Of a stretch of 64,000 bases of DNA, positions 1 through 10,667 are shown one piece after another (position 1 is the stretch's first letter; every line of letters starts with the position of its first letter). A program made the translations under genes and the position numbers. Origin of the DNA: Micromussa lordhowensis (lineage: Eukaryota > Cnidaria > Anthozoa > Scleractinia > Lobophylliidae); assembly GCA_964020085.1 (NCBI GenBank), contig OZ026600.1, positions 2,239,401 through 2,303,400 of the forward strand, given 5' to 3'. The notes under the pieces were generated by a model, which saw nothing but the letters and a program-made list of their open reading frames with translations, had not been told where the DNA came from and did not search any database.

Positions 1-100
1 AAGATGGCGGCTGATGATCATCGAGGAATTCCTTGACTTCATGAAACAATGCTTTGATGATGTGGATCAGGCGCAAGCTGATGCAAATGCTTCTATTCTA
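1..100 (+). repeat. Left arm of inverted repeat; broken copy of a probable first exon
   Basis: About 100 bases here match, inverted and at roughly 94% by eye, the sequence at 2487-2588. The right copy encodes an open MAADDHRKVLDF-type start. This copy has small changes after the eighth codon that lead quickly to a stop, so it is not translatable. It lies upstream of the HECT fragment on the same strand, so it may be the decayed first exon of the same pseudogene. From here to about 480 I see no other coding signal. Confidence 0.7.
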
Positions 101-480
101 TTCATATACATCATATGTAGAATGATGTATATCTGATTTGAAATTATTTTTAATCCAGCAGACCTTTGTATTACTATGATCACACAAAATTAACATACTG
201 TGCGAATCTATACATTTTCTTTTGATGAGGTCAAGAATAGACACTACACAGTGTTACCGCTAACTGTTTATACAGTAATACTGACCTATTGCATTTTATG
301 GAAAATTATGTAGTAAAGTAATGTACCGGTGCATTTGGTATCTTGTAAATGCATTACAAGTTATTTAACTCACCTTCGATATTGTCTTTTATTGTTTCTC
401 AGCTCTCCCAAGTGTGATTTTTCAACAACCTTTTAACAACCTTTTGGAATGAGTGTTTTAGTAGCCTGACTGTTGGTGCT

Positions 481-1283
481 TTGGAAAAGGTTCCAAATGT
501 CAGGCATGACTATCAAAAAGGGGAGTGGGAAGCAATTGCTCTTATCATTGTCTTTGGCTATTCAGAAGTTAAGTATTTCCCTATCACCCTGTCTTGTGGC
601 TTTGTTGCTACTGTGTTTTTCAAGGAAGAAAGTTTGGCACCTGACTTTTTAATTGAGTCCTTTAAGTTCACGTGTCACAGGATGAGAAAGAAGTTATAGA
701 GAAGTCACTTGAAGGTGACTTGGAGTTTAGTGATGGAGATTTGTTGGATTTGTTAGGTAGTTTTAAGTGTTATAAAAGTCCAACAAATGACAACATTTTT
801 GCCTTACTACATGAGCTTGCACATCAGGAAATAGTGCAAAAACCAAGATACATAGTAGACTGTCTTGCACCAATATTAAATTCAATGAGGGTTTGCACTC
901 CCTTCCAAACAATGCCGGAAGATTTGAAAACCTTTTATAATGCAAAGAAGCCAAGTTCCAAGAAGATCATTAGTTTATTGTCAGCAAGTCCTGAACCAGG
1001 TGCTGAGCAAAGTAGCTTTGAACATTTCAAGAGGTTTGTAAAAAGTCTTAATGGGAATGATCTTGGGTCCCTTCTACAGTTTTTGACAGGAAGTAATATC
1101 ATTATTTGTGATACAATTACTGTCACTTTCACTAAGTTAGATGGCACTGCTCGTAGTCCTATTGTCCACACTTGTAGACCTACTCTGGAGTTACCATCAA
1201 CTTATCAGTATTACAATGAATTAGCAGAGGGGTTCATGGCTCTTCTTAATGACAAAGAATCCTGGTCATTTAATATTATTTAG
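481..1283 (+). pseudogene. HECT E3 ubiquitin ligase-like domain fragment, frameshifted
   Basis: Two overlapping frames together give one HECT-like C-terminal region. The first (481 to about 671) reads WEAIALIIVFGYSEVKYFP. The second (672-1283) contains a long helical stretch, then TVTFTKLDGTARSPIVHTC and LELPSTYQYYNELAEGF, which resembles the end of HECT domains (the conserved TC..LELP block holding the catalytic cysteine, then the C-terminal tail). The join needs a 1-nt correction at 670-671, so the frame is broken by an apparent single-base deletion. Many such HECT fragments in corals lie in multicopy, transposon-associated genes; that is family knowledge. No ankyrin, RING or upstream substrate-binding region is visible. 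A poly(A) signal follows at 1911. I read it as a pseudogene copy; an intron with unusual splice sites at the frame change is the alternative. Confidence 0.65.
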
Positions 1284-1910
1284 TGTGCTACAGTGTACAT
1301 GTAGGACAGTGAGGACCTTGTACACACTTGTGCCCTGTTGTTGCCAGTAAATCATGGCCCTTGCAATAGTTCTAGAAATAGAACAGTGAAGAATCATACT
1401 TTGTAATGTGTTTGTTGAGAATGCCAGTGTTGATGAATTTAGGTACAGACCATACCTGTTTCCTGAAATAAGGGCCCTACTAAATGCTCTATGGTGATTA
1501 AGGTGGAAGTGTATCTATGAGTGCTTTGTTGAAACACTTTTATATACAGTACTTTCAGTTTTTATGTCCAATACCTAAGCTCTAGTAATGTGGTGTATTT
1601 CAAAATAATCCAAGTGCTAAAAAGGATGACCCACTTCCTCTTTATTTTTACCATTAACTGGCTAATCTCAATGCAAAGGCAAACCATTCTTCATTGTAGT
1701 ATTTGCCACCATTTGTTACTTTAGTAAGGTGAAACAGTAAAATTGTTAAGGATTCCTGTTAAATTAAACCACTTTATTTCTAGACTAAATTAAATTAACA
1801 CTTTACTTTTTTGACAAGAAAAATAATGTCAATTAAGTACATTCAACAACTATTGTAAAGGTTATGTTTGTGTTAGATGACAAATCAGTATGTTCATGCT
1901 TTTGAAATTA

Positions 1911-1916
1911 AATAAA
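1911..1916 (+). promoter_or_regulatory. Poly(A) signal downstream of the HECT fragment
   Basis: AATAAA lies 628 bases after the HECT stop and is followed by a T/G-rich stretch (TTGTTTTGTTGTGTCACT), the usual layout of a cleavage site. The 1284-2384 interval otherwise shows no coding potential and is consistent with a 3' UTR. Confidence 0.4.
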
Positions 1917-2384
1917 CCATGATCTTTGAATATTGTCTCACTGTTTTGTTGTGTCACTTAGCATTTACAGAGAGTGTGAATAACAGCAACACAAGTTGTC
2001 TTAAAGACATTTTCAATTATTGAATTTGCAACTTAATCAAATTAATTTAAACCACTACCACATAGCACATTATTGTCTCTATCTTGGTAATCACATGTTG
2101 TTAGCGCTATAATCCTTTTGAGTAAGTCTGTCCAGATTACTATATTACTGTGATAAAGGACTGTTCAGCTAGGCTTCTGGCAGAGAATGCAAATTTTGAT
2201 ACAGGTAGTTTTTAGACTACAGACACAAACACTTGGTCACACAGTGCCTCTGATTACCAGTATGTGTCTTGTGGTTCATCTATGTGTTGTTTAAAGGAGC
2301 AGTGTCACGCTATTTGGCAATTTTATAAAAAGCTAGAAGGTGTCTTCGCATCAATTGAATTTGAAAACTAATGGTCTAGGTTTC

Positions 2385-2588
2385 TCAGTTATTCTGCTTC
2401 AGTTCACCACTGGCATTATCCTGTATTGCGATTGCTATTGCGTTAATATTTTGGAAATGCTCCTCTAGCCTAGTTCCTAAGTAGTCTAATGGAATAGAAG
2501 CATTTGCATCAGCTAGCACCTGATCCACATCATCAAAGCATTGTTTCATGAAGTCAAGGACTTTTCGATGATCATCAGCCGCCATCTT
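2385..2588 (-). pseudogene. Probable first exon of a coral multicopy gene (inverted copy)
   Basis: A 66-codon open frame begins with a good start context (AAGATGGCGGCT) and reads MAADDHRKVLDFMKQCFDD and so on, predicted mostly helical and acidic. The same start, damaged, lies inverted at 1-100. I do not recognise a domain. No clear donor follows the last codons, so I cannot say how it would splice. Its partner copy sits upstream of the HECT fragment, so it may be the N-terminal exon of that gene family; that is inference. Confidence 0.4.
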
Positions 2589-2816
2589 CGATCACAAAGT
2601 GATTCCATAGGATACTTCTTCGTGTTAAAATACATGAACTATCCCTCTCTAAATTACCACGCCGCGTTGCAACTCGATTTCTCGATCATAGCGGTAGATG
2701 TTCTTGATCGTCAATCTGTGCATGAACGTTTTCGGACACCAATCTTTTTTTCGACCATATCAATCGTCAGTCTTGATATTCAATTGCTTTTTGAACTTTT
2801 TTTTGATAATGACATC

Positions 2817-3096
2817 AGGAACATTTGATCTAGGCCTTTCCGACCATTGCCTCATTTATGGCATCATAAGACTCCAACGCAAGAGGATACCCCCGAAATA
2901 CATCTCTGCAAAAAACTATAGGCAAGTCAACGTTGAAACTCTAAAACATGCATTTACTACTGCCCCATGGTCTGCTATTGAGGCATTCGACGACCCTGAT
3001 GACATCGCATGGGCATGGGAAACACTCTACAAGGACATAGTAAATGACCATATTCCCCAGGGGAGAGTTAAAATACGCTCGGGAAGCCTACCATGA
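2817..3096 (+). mobile_element. LINE retrotransposon fragment (endonuclease to RT linker)
   Basis: The frame carries DLGLSDHCLIYGIIRLQRKR, the SDH motif that closes the apurinic-type endonuclease domain of non-LTR retrotransposons. It is followed by the linker with KNYRQVN, a tryptophan (APWSAIE) and WETLYKDIVNDHIP. This order is typical just before the reverse transcriptase of L2/CR1-like or Tx1-like LINEs. The frame breaks near 3095 and no RT motifs follow, so only about 280 bases of this element remain. Clade assignment is not possible from this piece. Confidence 0.65.
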
Positions 3097-3159
3097 AAAC
3101 CTAAGAGATTTCCCTCAAACTAAGCTCGATAGCGAAATAAGTGCTCCTTTTCTATTAAA

Positions 3160-3645
3160 CGAGCTCGGTGACCCCCGATTTTTTGTTTTCGTATTTGCTA
3201 AGAACAGTCTAACAAAGAACATATTTATAGAAGGAAAAAAGTTTGATAGTAGAACATGATTTTTTTTGCAAAATAGTTCCATACTGGGTATATTTTGACC
3301 AACGCGAGGACTTCACGCTAACCACGGAACTGTCCGAAAAAGTGCAATATTCCCGCAACAAGGCAATCAAAAACGGCTTAAATGAAGCAATACTACTTAT
3401 GTGAATATAAGAAGCTTTTCTTTCAAGATAAAATTTTGTGTCTTTCAAGTAATCAAGACTTAATTTTGTATGAAGATGATTCGAATTTTTCTCGCGCAAC
3501 CAGTAAAAACACACCATTTTAAGAGCCTGCTGACGCGTAAACAAGCACGGTGACCCCATTTTTTATTTCATTTTTTAATGGTCATATCATGAATGTTAAC
3601 TATGCCAAGTTTCAAAAAAAGGTTTGATAGTAGAACAATTTCAAG
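3160..3645 (+). repeat. Two diverged direct copies about 381 bases apart
   Basis: CGGTGACCCC followed by a T-rich run and then TTTGATAGTAGAACA occurs at about 3166-3255 and again at about 3548-3637. The intervening sequence has no recognisable gene. It looks like an old tandem duplication of non-coding repeat sequence beside the LINE remnant. Confidence 0.5.
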
Positions 3646-3911
3646 GCAATTATTCTAAAGTACCTATAACCCCCAAAAATGTTTTTCGCCTCGTGAATCT
3701 TTGTATGGAATTAGGAGAAATGCCGCAAACATTTTTGCAAATGGTTACAACCCAAACTTTTTAAAATGATCGTAAAAAAGCGCGCTTTTTCAAACACGAC
3801 CGAGCAGCAGAATCGCATAACGAAGTCTGGGTATAGCGCAATTTGTGACGTAATTCCAGGCAATCAATCGCCTTGTTTTGGACAGTCCTTGCTTCGATTG
3901 CAAGAAAGAAA

Positions 3912-4986
3912 ATGCCGGATAAATGAGTTGTTTTCGGATGCAACAACAGGCCAAACAAGGAAAAGGGCATATCCCTTCATCCAATTCCTTTCGACGGGAG
4001 TGATGACACGGAGAAGCGCAAAAGAAGAAAGAAGTGGCTCGACTTCGTAAAATTAAAGCGTGCTCGTTTGCAACCCACGAAATATTCGGCGGTGTGTTCG
4101 AAACACTTCCTGGATGAAGATTACTCGGTTATGTTTTCTGATTTGGCTAAGATTGATTTTCAGAGAAGGCTGCGGAAGGATGGTATTGGGATTTGTGTCT
4201 TCCCGACGATCCGCGTACCTTGTATTTCGATGGTAAGTAAACCAACTGAAAGCAAGCGAAGCGCGAGGAAGGTGACAATAAAATATGCGTTCATGTGTTA
4301 TAGCCCATTGTAGAAACGTGAGAGGACTGGGACGAGTTTCTTATATTGATTAGATTGAAAATCTAAACATTTCAACTGAAATGTTACTGAATGAAAAGCT
4401 ACCCAGCCAAGTTTGAGAGTTTTCAGTTGAAAATTGTTCAAATGGGAGAATCTCAAAAGTTGCAAAATTCCATACAAATCCTTATAATTTTGTGGCTTGT
4501 CTACCCAATCCATACAAACTCTCTATTTTAGGTGACATTTAAAGAGCTACCATTTTGCCATTTTCCTTCTCTAAATACTTCTATTCTAGGTAAATATTCT
4601 CAAATTTAGTTGATCTTTCATTTGAACATCTTAGTTTTTCAAACAAACGGAAAACAACCATACTCTTTCCCAGTCCTCTCACGTTTCTGCAATTTTCGAT
4701 CGTGCTACATTTACATTTCGTCGTAAACATGTTTCTTTCACTAGCTTTGCATTTGTAACCGTCGCCTGGTTGTCAATAGTGCATTCCTCTAAAACAATTT
4801 ACTGCGTCTAATTTCCCGGCCTTTATTCAGAGAAAGAAAGACGCTTTCGAAAGTCCGGAAATTTGTGTACACAACGCTCAAAGCTCGCAAGTCGAACCTG
4901 TGGCGAAACGTCGTAGAAAAAGCAGGGAGCAGGCCTCTTTTTCAACCCCTGTACTGATTGCTACAGAAGCAAGACCTGGTTCATGA
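3912..4986 (+). pseudogene. THAP-domain protein gene, two exons, TGA at first zinc ligand
   Basis: Exon 1 (3912-4232) starts ATG CCG GAT AAA and then TGA where THAP proteins have the first cysteine of the C2CH zinc module (pattern MPxxC). The rest is intact: VVFGCNN with the second cysteine, then HPIPF, KKWLDFVK (the conserved tryptophan), YSAVCSKHF with the last Cys and His, and VFPTIRVP near the domain end. A consensus donor GTAAGT follows at 4233. Exon 2 (4831-4986) follows TTTATTCAG, keeps phase 0 and reads a basic KRRRKSR tail to a TGA at 4984. The product would be about 158 residues, a DNA-binding domain with a short tail and no transposase part. One in-frame stop makes it a likely pseudogene; start reassignment, sequencing error or read-through are alternatives. 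Confidence 0.7.
4312..4688. mobile_element. MITE with ~20-bp terminal inverted repeats in the THAP intron
   Basis: AGAAACGTGAGAGGACTGGG at the left end is repeated inverted as CCCAGTCCTCTCACGTTTCT at 4669-4688. The 377-base interval has no coding frame and fits a non-autonomous DNA transposon. It fills most of the 598-base intron of the THAP gene. A target-site duplication is not clear. Confidence 0.65.
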
Positions 4987-5176
4987 ATCGTGGTTCATGG
5001 TTCATTATTTACCCTTCAGTAACTGTTGTTATGAATTCCTCCAAAAAATAATTATAAGATCGTAGAGTTTGATAGTCGAGACGAAGCTTTTTTTAAATGG
5101 CCTTAACTGGTCTTTTAATAGTCTCATATGCCTAGCTAAATGCAAGAGAATTCCGTCGGTTTTGTTTAGGTTGTTT

Positions 5177-5365
5177 CCCTCGTTTGCGTTATTTTCATGG
5201 TTTCGTTTCGTTTTGCTTGTTTTGGTGGTTTCGTTTCGGTGGTTTCGTTTCGTTTTGCGTGTTTTGGTGGTTTCGTTTCGTTTTACTTGTTTCAGTGGTT
5301 TCGTTTCGGTGGTTTCGTTTTGGTCGTCCAGGTGGCTACGCTCGTTTCGTTTTGTTGTTTCGGGT
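5177..5365 (+). repeat. Minisatellite rich in GGTTTCGTTTCG
   Basis: Imperfect tandem units built from TTTCGTTTCGTTTTG, CTTGTTTTGGTGG and GGTTTCG repeat over about 190 bases. The composition removes stop codons from several frames on both strands and gives spurious open frames rich in Phe/Val/Trp (plus) or Lys/Arg/Asn/Thr (minus). I regard it as non-coding. Confidence 0.75.
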
Positions 5366-6005
5366 TTTAGTACATGCAAAGTTTTTAGGGTCGAATCCTA
5401 AGATTTTTCTTCTGGTGAAGGCGGAGGGTTTGGAGATTTCCGCCTTTTAGGCGGGCTTTCGCTCGCGATCGATCATGATGGCGGGAAGGCGAAATTGGAA
5501 CGGTGTGACCTTTTTCGATTTGCCATCGTGTTCCATGATTAAAAAGGCCAAATCAGTTTGAAGATAAGTACCTTCAAATGTTTTTCTCCGTATGGAGGGG
5601 ATGCAGGTATGATTGGAAGGGGAAATAAAAAAATTCACTTACCTGAATGTGGATGTGGTTTCAAAGCACACCAGAAAAAATGCAGAGGATCATGGGACCA
5701 TGTGCTTGTACAGGGGCGCTATGGGATTACGTCATTCTTTTACCTGTCCCTACCAGGGACAGGCTTTATGCGTTAAAAAGTGGTTCGAAGCACAAATAAG
5801 AGGAATTATGTCGTAGGATGGGATCACAAGATTATCTGGAGAACACTTTCATACCTACCATCTGAAATACAAGATTTAGCGTATTTCAGTTACCCAAAAC
5901 CCAAAGGAATTGCTGACCATAACTAATACTCACTACAAAGTTTAAAGTAATCAAGGTTGGTACGTAATACAGATTAATTCAAGTGTTCAGCACAATGTAC
6001 TTGTT
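5366..6005 (+). other. Low-information interval with a possible decayed zinc-finger-like frame
   Basis: Between 5613 and 5816 one frame reads VSKHTRKNAEDHGTMCLYRG followed by TCPYQGQALCVKKW. The spacing of Cys and His looks like a degenerate zinc-binding repeat protein, but the frame is short, lacks splice support and is broken. I cannot name it. The remainder shows nothing I recognise. Confidence 0.2.
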
Positions 6006-6205
6006 TTAGGTGGCCTTTCAGGCTAATCTCTTAGCAACAAGGAGTGTCCATGGCAGGGTAGCCCCACATCAATGTTACTGGTATCCATGGGTGTAAGAGG
6101 CACTGTGAGAGGAAAATTTTTTTTTGCCCAAGAACATAACATAGCTAGCTGGCCAGGGTTCAGATCTGGACTGCTCAATCCATAGTTCAATGCACTAAAC
6201 CAATC
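6005..6205 (-). mobile_element. tRNA-derived SINE copy, antisense
   Basis: This segment shares GTATCCATGGGTG, GGCACTGTGAGAG and GCCCAAGAACA with the better copy at 25141-25375. It ends in CCAGGGTTCAGATCTGG, an eroded reverse complement of a B-box (GGTTCRANYCC). Read on the minus strand, it has a tRNA-like head followed by a body. The copy is diverged and its ends are approximate. Confidence 0.6.
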
Positions 6206-6394
6206 TCGTTCCCAGAGTCTTCGTTCCCCTTGACCAGCGGTCGAAAAACTAGAGCTCTGGGAGCAACCATTTCAGGCATGCGCCATAGATGCAGACTACG
6301 CAGTGAACTGGGTGGGCAACCTCGTCCCCAGGGCCTTCTCCTCGACGATTTTTCAAGATGGCGGATCGTCGGTAGAAGACCCTGGCACACAGCA
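6190..6394. repeat. Left arm of a widely spaced inverted repeat
   Basis: About 190 bases here, from GTTCCCAGAG through CCTGGCACACAGC, reappear inverted at 9861-10047. Inside the arm, CCTCGACGA and TCGTCGGTAGAAGACCCTGG form the two ends of a ~58-base near-palindrome, so the arm itself contains a small TIR element. The two arms are 3.47 kb apart and no transposase frame lies between them. Confidence 0.7.
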
Positions 6395-6399
6395 GAAAT

Positions 6400-8943
6400 C
6401 ACGTGATCAATTTTGTCCAGGAAAGTGGAAATTTATTCAAAATGGCGGCCAAGATAAAGAGTGAGAGGGTCTGGGTGCGAGGTCTTGAGACTGGTGAAAA
6501 CAAACAAAATAAGTAAGAAGGAATACATGTACAAGCAAAAGAAAAATGGTAAAATGATCTAGAAATTTATTCTTGCTGTTTTTTGACTTTCCGTTATCGC
6601 AAACCTAAATTTTTTTAGCGTAATACAGGTACACGATTACACTATAGTCGGCTCCATCCAAAATGGTTAAAATAAGTTTAAAAGGGTTTAGAGTTCGTCC
6701 GTTTGTCACTGATGTACATAAAGAATTTTACTAGACTTTTTCTTGCAACATATTGACTTTTCCTATACTCACAGGGGCGAAGCGTGAGGTTTTAAGGGTT
6801 TTCTTCGGTTAGGATAAGGTATCTTGACCTAACAAAGCTATTTTAGGCATTTTAGGAATTGCTTTCGTTTAAACATAATATTATTATAGTTTGTAACCAC
6901 TTCCACATTTTTGGTCACTAAGTGGTAAATAAAAGTGTATTTTCCTTTTTAAAATGGATGTATGGAAAGGTTGTTATTTAAATAGTTATTTCTACAATCG
7001 TACAGCAAAGTCCAAAATCTACTCTCTGGTTGGAATGTCTTTAACAGCACAAATTTTCAGCCTGGTAGGCTAATCAGGCTGACTCACCTTGTATAAACAG
7101 GCCAATAGTAGATACTCCGGCATATTTACACTGATTTGCGTGTACAACATTTACAAGCTCAAGTGGCAAAGTTGGCAGGGACCCCGAAAATAGTTCTCCA
7201 ACTCCTCCTGAGACAGTTTCTAAGGATATGACTTTTGTAATTCTTGGTGCCCACAGTCATTACCTACGTTAGTTAATCCAATGTTACAGTTTGTTCATAG
7301 ACTTGCAGTCCTTTACTGTGCACTCTTCATGTTTTTTTTAGTGCTATATTGCAGAGAATTTATAGAGATACTCTAGTCTGGCAAACAGATCTGATCGAAT
7401 AGAGAAATTTTCTTTATGAATCAGGGGCTTGTCTTTTGCCATTTCTGACAACTAAGCAAACGTCCTTAATTTATGGAAAACACTCTCTCGTACTGCAGTT
7501 CACACATAAATCAAAAATTTTCGTAAACTGAAGAGATTTCACATAGATGGAATTTAGCCCATCATGTCACTGGTCACAGGAGAAGTACTCCAAATTTCAA
7601 GAGACGACGATAATCGATCAAAGAATTTTTCTGGGTGGCTTGATTGAAGTAGGGAGTTTTTCTGGTATCAAAACAATGTAAAGGTTAATGGTGGGAAAAA
7701 AAATATATTGGGAGGCTGGGAGGGGGGGTTTGATTCTTGCCCCCATTCGATTATCTCGTCACTTGAAATCCATAGTATTCCCCTATGGCTCACTGGCATG
7801 GTGGTTTGCTTCCTTTAAAAAAACTTGACTTAGGGAAAGGGGTCCATTTACTATCCAGGTCCCAGTTGTTGAAACATTAGCTAGCAAATAGCACTTTATT
7901 CATAAAATGCTTGGGGGGAGGGGGCCACTCAACAAATGTTTACGTGAGGAGGCTCTGCCCGGAGGTCCTACCCCTTACCCTTTATATACCATTTTTCATG
8001 TAAAGGGCAACCCTTTCACATAGCTTCCAGGGCTCCCCCAGGAAAATGTATGACCATTGCATTATTCAGTGGGTGAAGATTTATGCGAAGATGGATGGAA
8101 TTATCTATTGTTTGAACAAAAAGGGCCAGATGGTGAGCTTTTTATCCCTTTTAACTAACACTAAACTACAAACAGTGATCATCACTAGCTGGCTTAGGTA
8201 AATGTGCTATTCCGCTCACGGATTCCCTAAAACACCTTAGCCTCCCTGGGCCTCATTTCAGTCATTCCGCTTTCCATTTGGTGACAGCAATAATGATCAT
8301 CTTACAAGAATTTATGAGGAACTAATTTCATATTACTGTTTCAATTTATATGACCAATCTTCCCCGTTTTACACAGCTGGGATTTTTCTTTGGTACACCA
8401 ATCAATCCCCAAGAAAATATGAAAGGTTACTGTAAGTTTTTTTTATTCTAGAAGGTAAATTATGTTAAAAGTTACAACCAAAGCTGAAAAATGGAGGGAC
8501 ATTTAGCTGGGTTCACCATTTCAAGCTTGTATATATAAGAAAATTACCCTAATCATTTCTTCTGGAAGCTGAAAACAAAATCCTAAGTGTGTCTATCCAT
8601 TAATTCGCATGTTCTTAATCCAGAAAAACTCTACTTTGAGTCTATTTTCCCATTGAAGTTTTATTTAGAAAATAGTGGCAAGACAGATGTAAAAGTATTA
8701 GTAAGTCAGATGTGATGTCAACATGTGAATAAAGAAGTCAGTAAAATCCCATACAACACTTTATGGTACATATCATTCATGTGGCTTTAATCTCAAACTC
8801 AAAATTCAACAAAATGAAAAATAGTTACAACACTCTGGGACACAGATCCAGAGAAGCAAAGGTCATGACATATGAACTTAAAACAAATTAAATTGGACCT
8901 GATATTAATTTTGGAAGACAAAAATAGATAAAAAAAGGAAATA
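6400..8943. other. Non-coding interval
   Basis: About 2.5 kb of AT-rich sequence without a supportable exon, RNA gene or clear tandem repeat. It lies between the arms of the 6190/10047 inverted repeat, so it may be the inside of a decayed non-autonomous element. Confidence 0.4.
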
Positions 8944-9489
8944 CAGTAGAGCCTATTAACTCGAACTCTACGGGTGAAACAAAAAACAATTTGAGATAGC
9001 GAGGTTTCAAGTTAATGGGGTTGATGGGACAATTCAATTTGCCACATTAAAAATCAATAGTTGGTGATTTTTTAGCACTTCAGTGTTTAGTGCACTGTAA
9101 ATTAAAGTTATTTTATAAAAATGGTAATTGGGCATTTTTATGATAAAATGTGATTAGTTCGTTGCACCAATCAAACATCAAATGTATGTAGTGTTGACCA
9201 TACTGTTAGTTTTAGTGTTTTTACCGATTATAGAAAAGAAGAGCTAATGGGATGGCATCCACGTGCAGTTACAAGAGCCAGAGCTCGAGTTATCGGGGTA
9301 AATTGCAGTGAATTTTTGACCAAGGGAAAGGAAATTTAGTTCGAGTTGGCGGCAAAATCGGGGTATCCGAGTTCGAGTTAACCGAGTAAAAATGACTGAA
9401 AAGTGAGGTGAAATCCAAGGGAAATAGCACTAAGTTTGATTTAGTGGGAAGTTCGAGTTATCCGAGTTCGTGTTATTGGGGTTCTACTG
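8944..9489. mobile_element. pogo/Tigger-like MITE
   Basis: The element begins CAGTAGAGCC and ends GGTTCTACTG, and is bordered on each side by TA, the target duplication of the Tc1/mariner/pogo group. The sub-terminal sequence repeats the GAGTTAnCGAGnTCGAGTTA motif several times in both orientations, as pogo-type elements often do. It is 546 bases long and has no transposase frame. Confidence 0.8.
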
Positions 9490-9860
9490 TACTTACAATA
9501 TATGAAAGAGCAGCGTTTACTAGTCCACAGGTCTTAAAAGAAGAAGAAGGAGAAGCAGTTCTAACTGTACTGCCAGCAGCTGAGTACTTGAACTGGAGGA
9601 ACATGATCACACGGAGAAGCGTGAATTATCGGCAATCTGTCCTAAATGTTGCATACTGCTTTTCAGGTACTTCTAACTGTACAGAAGGGCTTAAAAGAAG
9701 ATCAAACAGGCATCATTTCCACTTTTTAAGCCTCAGACTCTGTTCTCAGTTTCCACGAAGAACCTAGGGAGCCACCATTTTTGTTTTGGAAGGAATAAAC
9801 CAATGAGAGCGCACGTATGAATGCGCAATGTAATGCACCAATCAGTGATCGTTTTAGTTC

Positions 9861-10047
9861 GCTGTGTGCCAGGGTCTTCTACCGACGATCCGCCATCTTG
9901 AAAAATCGTCGAGGAGAAGGCCCTGGGGACGAGGTTGCTGGGTGGGCAGAATTTCCTTTGTTATTCAAAATGGTTGCTCCCAGAGCTCTCGTTTTCCGAC
10001 CGCTGGTCAAGGGGAACGATGATTCTGGGAACGATATTGTGCACTAA
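9861..10047. repeat. Right arm of the widely spaced inverted repeat
   Basis: Inverted counterpart of 6190-6394. It shares GCTGTGTGCCAGGGTCTTCT, the small palindrome with GATCCGCCATCTTG, GAGAAGGCCCTGGGGACGAG and the GACCGCTGGTCAAGGGGAAC end. Open frames through it (for example KMVAPRALVFRPLVKGN) exist in both arms because of the shared repeat and are not gene evidence. Confidence 0.7.
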
Positions 10048-10337
10048 CCATTATGCCACTCTATCCCCCTCCCGTCACTTAAATGCAACTGAGTATTCAG
10101 CAAAATGTACTTTCCAAGCTTCTTGTTCGAACCTTCTTTACAATACCGTGGTCTGTACACTAGGTTTTCAACAACATATTGTAATTGTTGCCATGTGAAG
10201 TATTGTGTCCTTTTCAAAGCCGTGAAATAGTAGCCCATCCCCAATGAATGGATCCTCTTGAACAGTAATTGAAACATTAAACATGATCTATTTTGATAGT
10301 CGCAACAGATTTGCGACTTAACAAAAAGCACCCACTT

Positions 10338-10457
10338 TCAGGTCTTTTCGTAAGTGTCTTTAACTCTTTTGTCACATGTTGCCTTTGAGGTGGGGGGTGT
10401 TGAGATGTTGGTGAGAAGTTGCTGAAGTTGATTAAAGAGCCAAAAATGTAGTTACTT
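10338..10457 (+). repeat. Direct repeat flanking the 10475-10990 foldback, copy 1
   Basis: Shares TTTGTCACATGTTG, TTTGAGGTGGG, GAGATGTTGGTGAGAAGTTG and AAAGAGCCAAAAA with 11125-11250 in the same orientation. The two copies bracket the foldback element and its neighbour. Confidence 0.75.
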
Positions 10458-10474
10458 GCCTATGGGATATTTAA

Positions 10475-10631
10475 GCAATAGACCACAAGTTTCTATGGGT
10501 TATATAAACAATAGTCTCCATTTGGCGCGAAAATATGCTAGGATATTTGTCCGCGGACATTATCTGTTCCGAGAAGCGAACAGTTTTCCGAGAGCGCAGC
10601 TCGAGGAAAAATGTGAGTTTCGAGGAACAGA

Positions 10632-10667
<36 letters not shown>

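Noticed and set aside
3924..3926. Selenocysteine at the THAP TGA as a firm claim
   Set aside because: No SECIS element was identified and THAP selenoproteins are not known to me; kept only as a formal alternative.
5029..5450. Overlapping open frames on both strands with Phe/Val/Trp or Arg/Asn/Thr repeats
   Set aside because: They are by-products of the GGTTTCGTTTCG minisatellite, which has few stops in several frames.
9408..9767. 119-codon plus-strand frame
   Set aside because: It begins inside the right end of the pogo-like MITE and shows no domain, splice pattern or composition of a gene.
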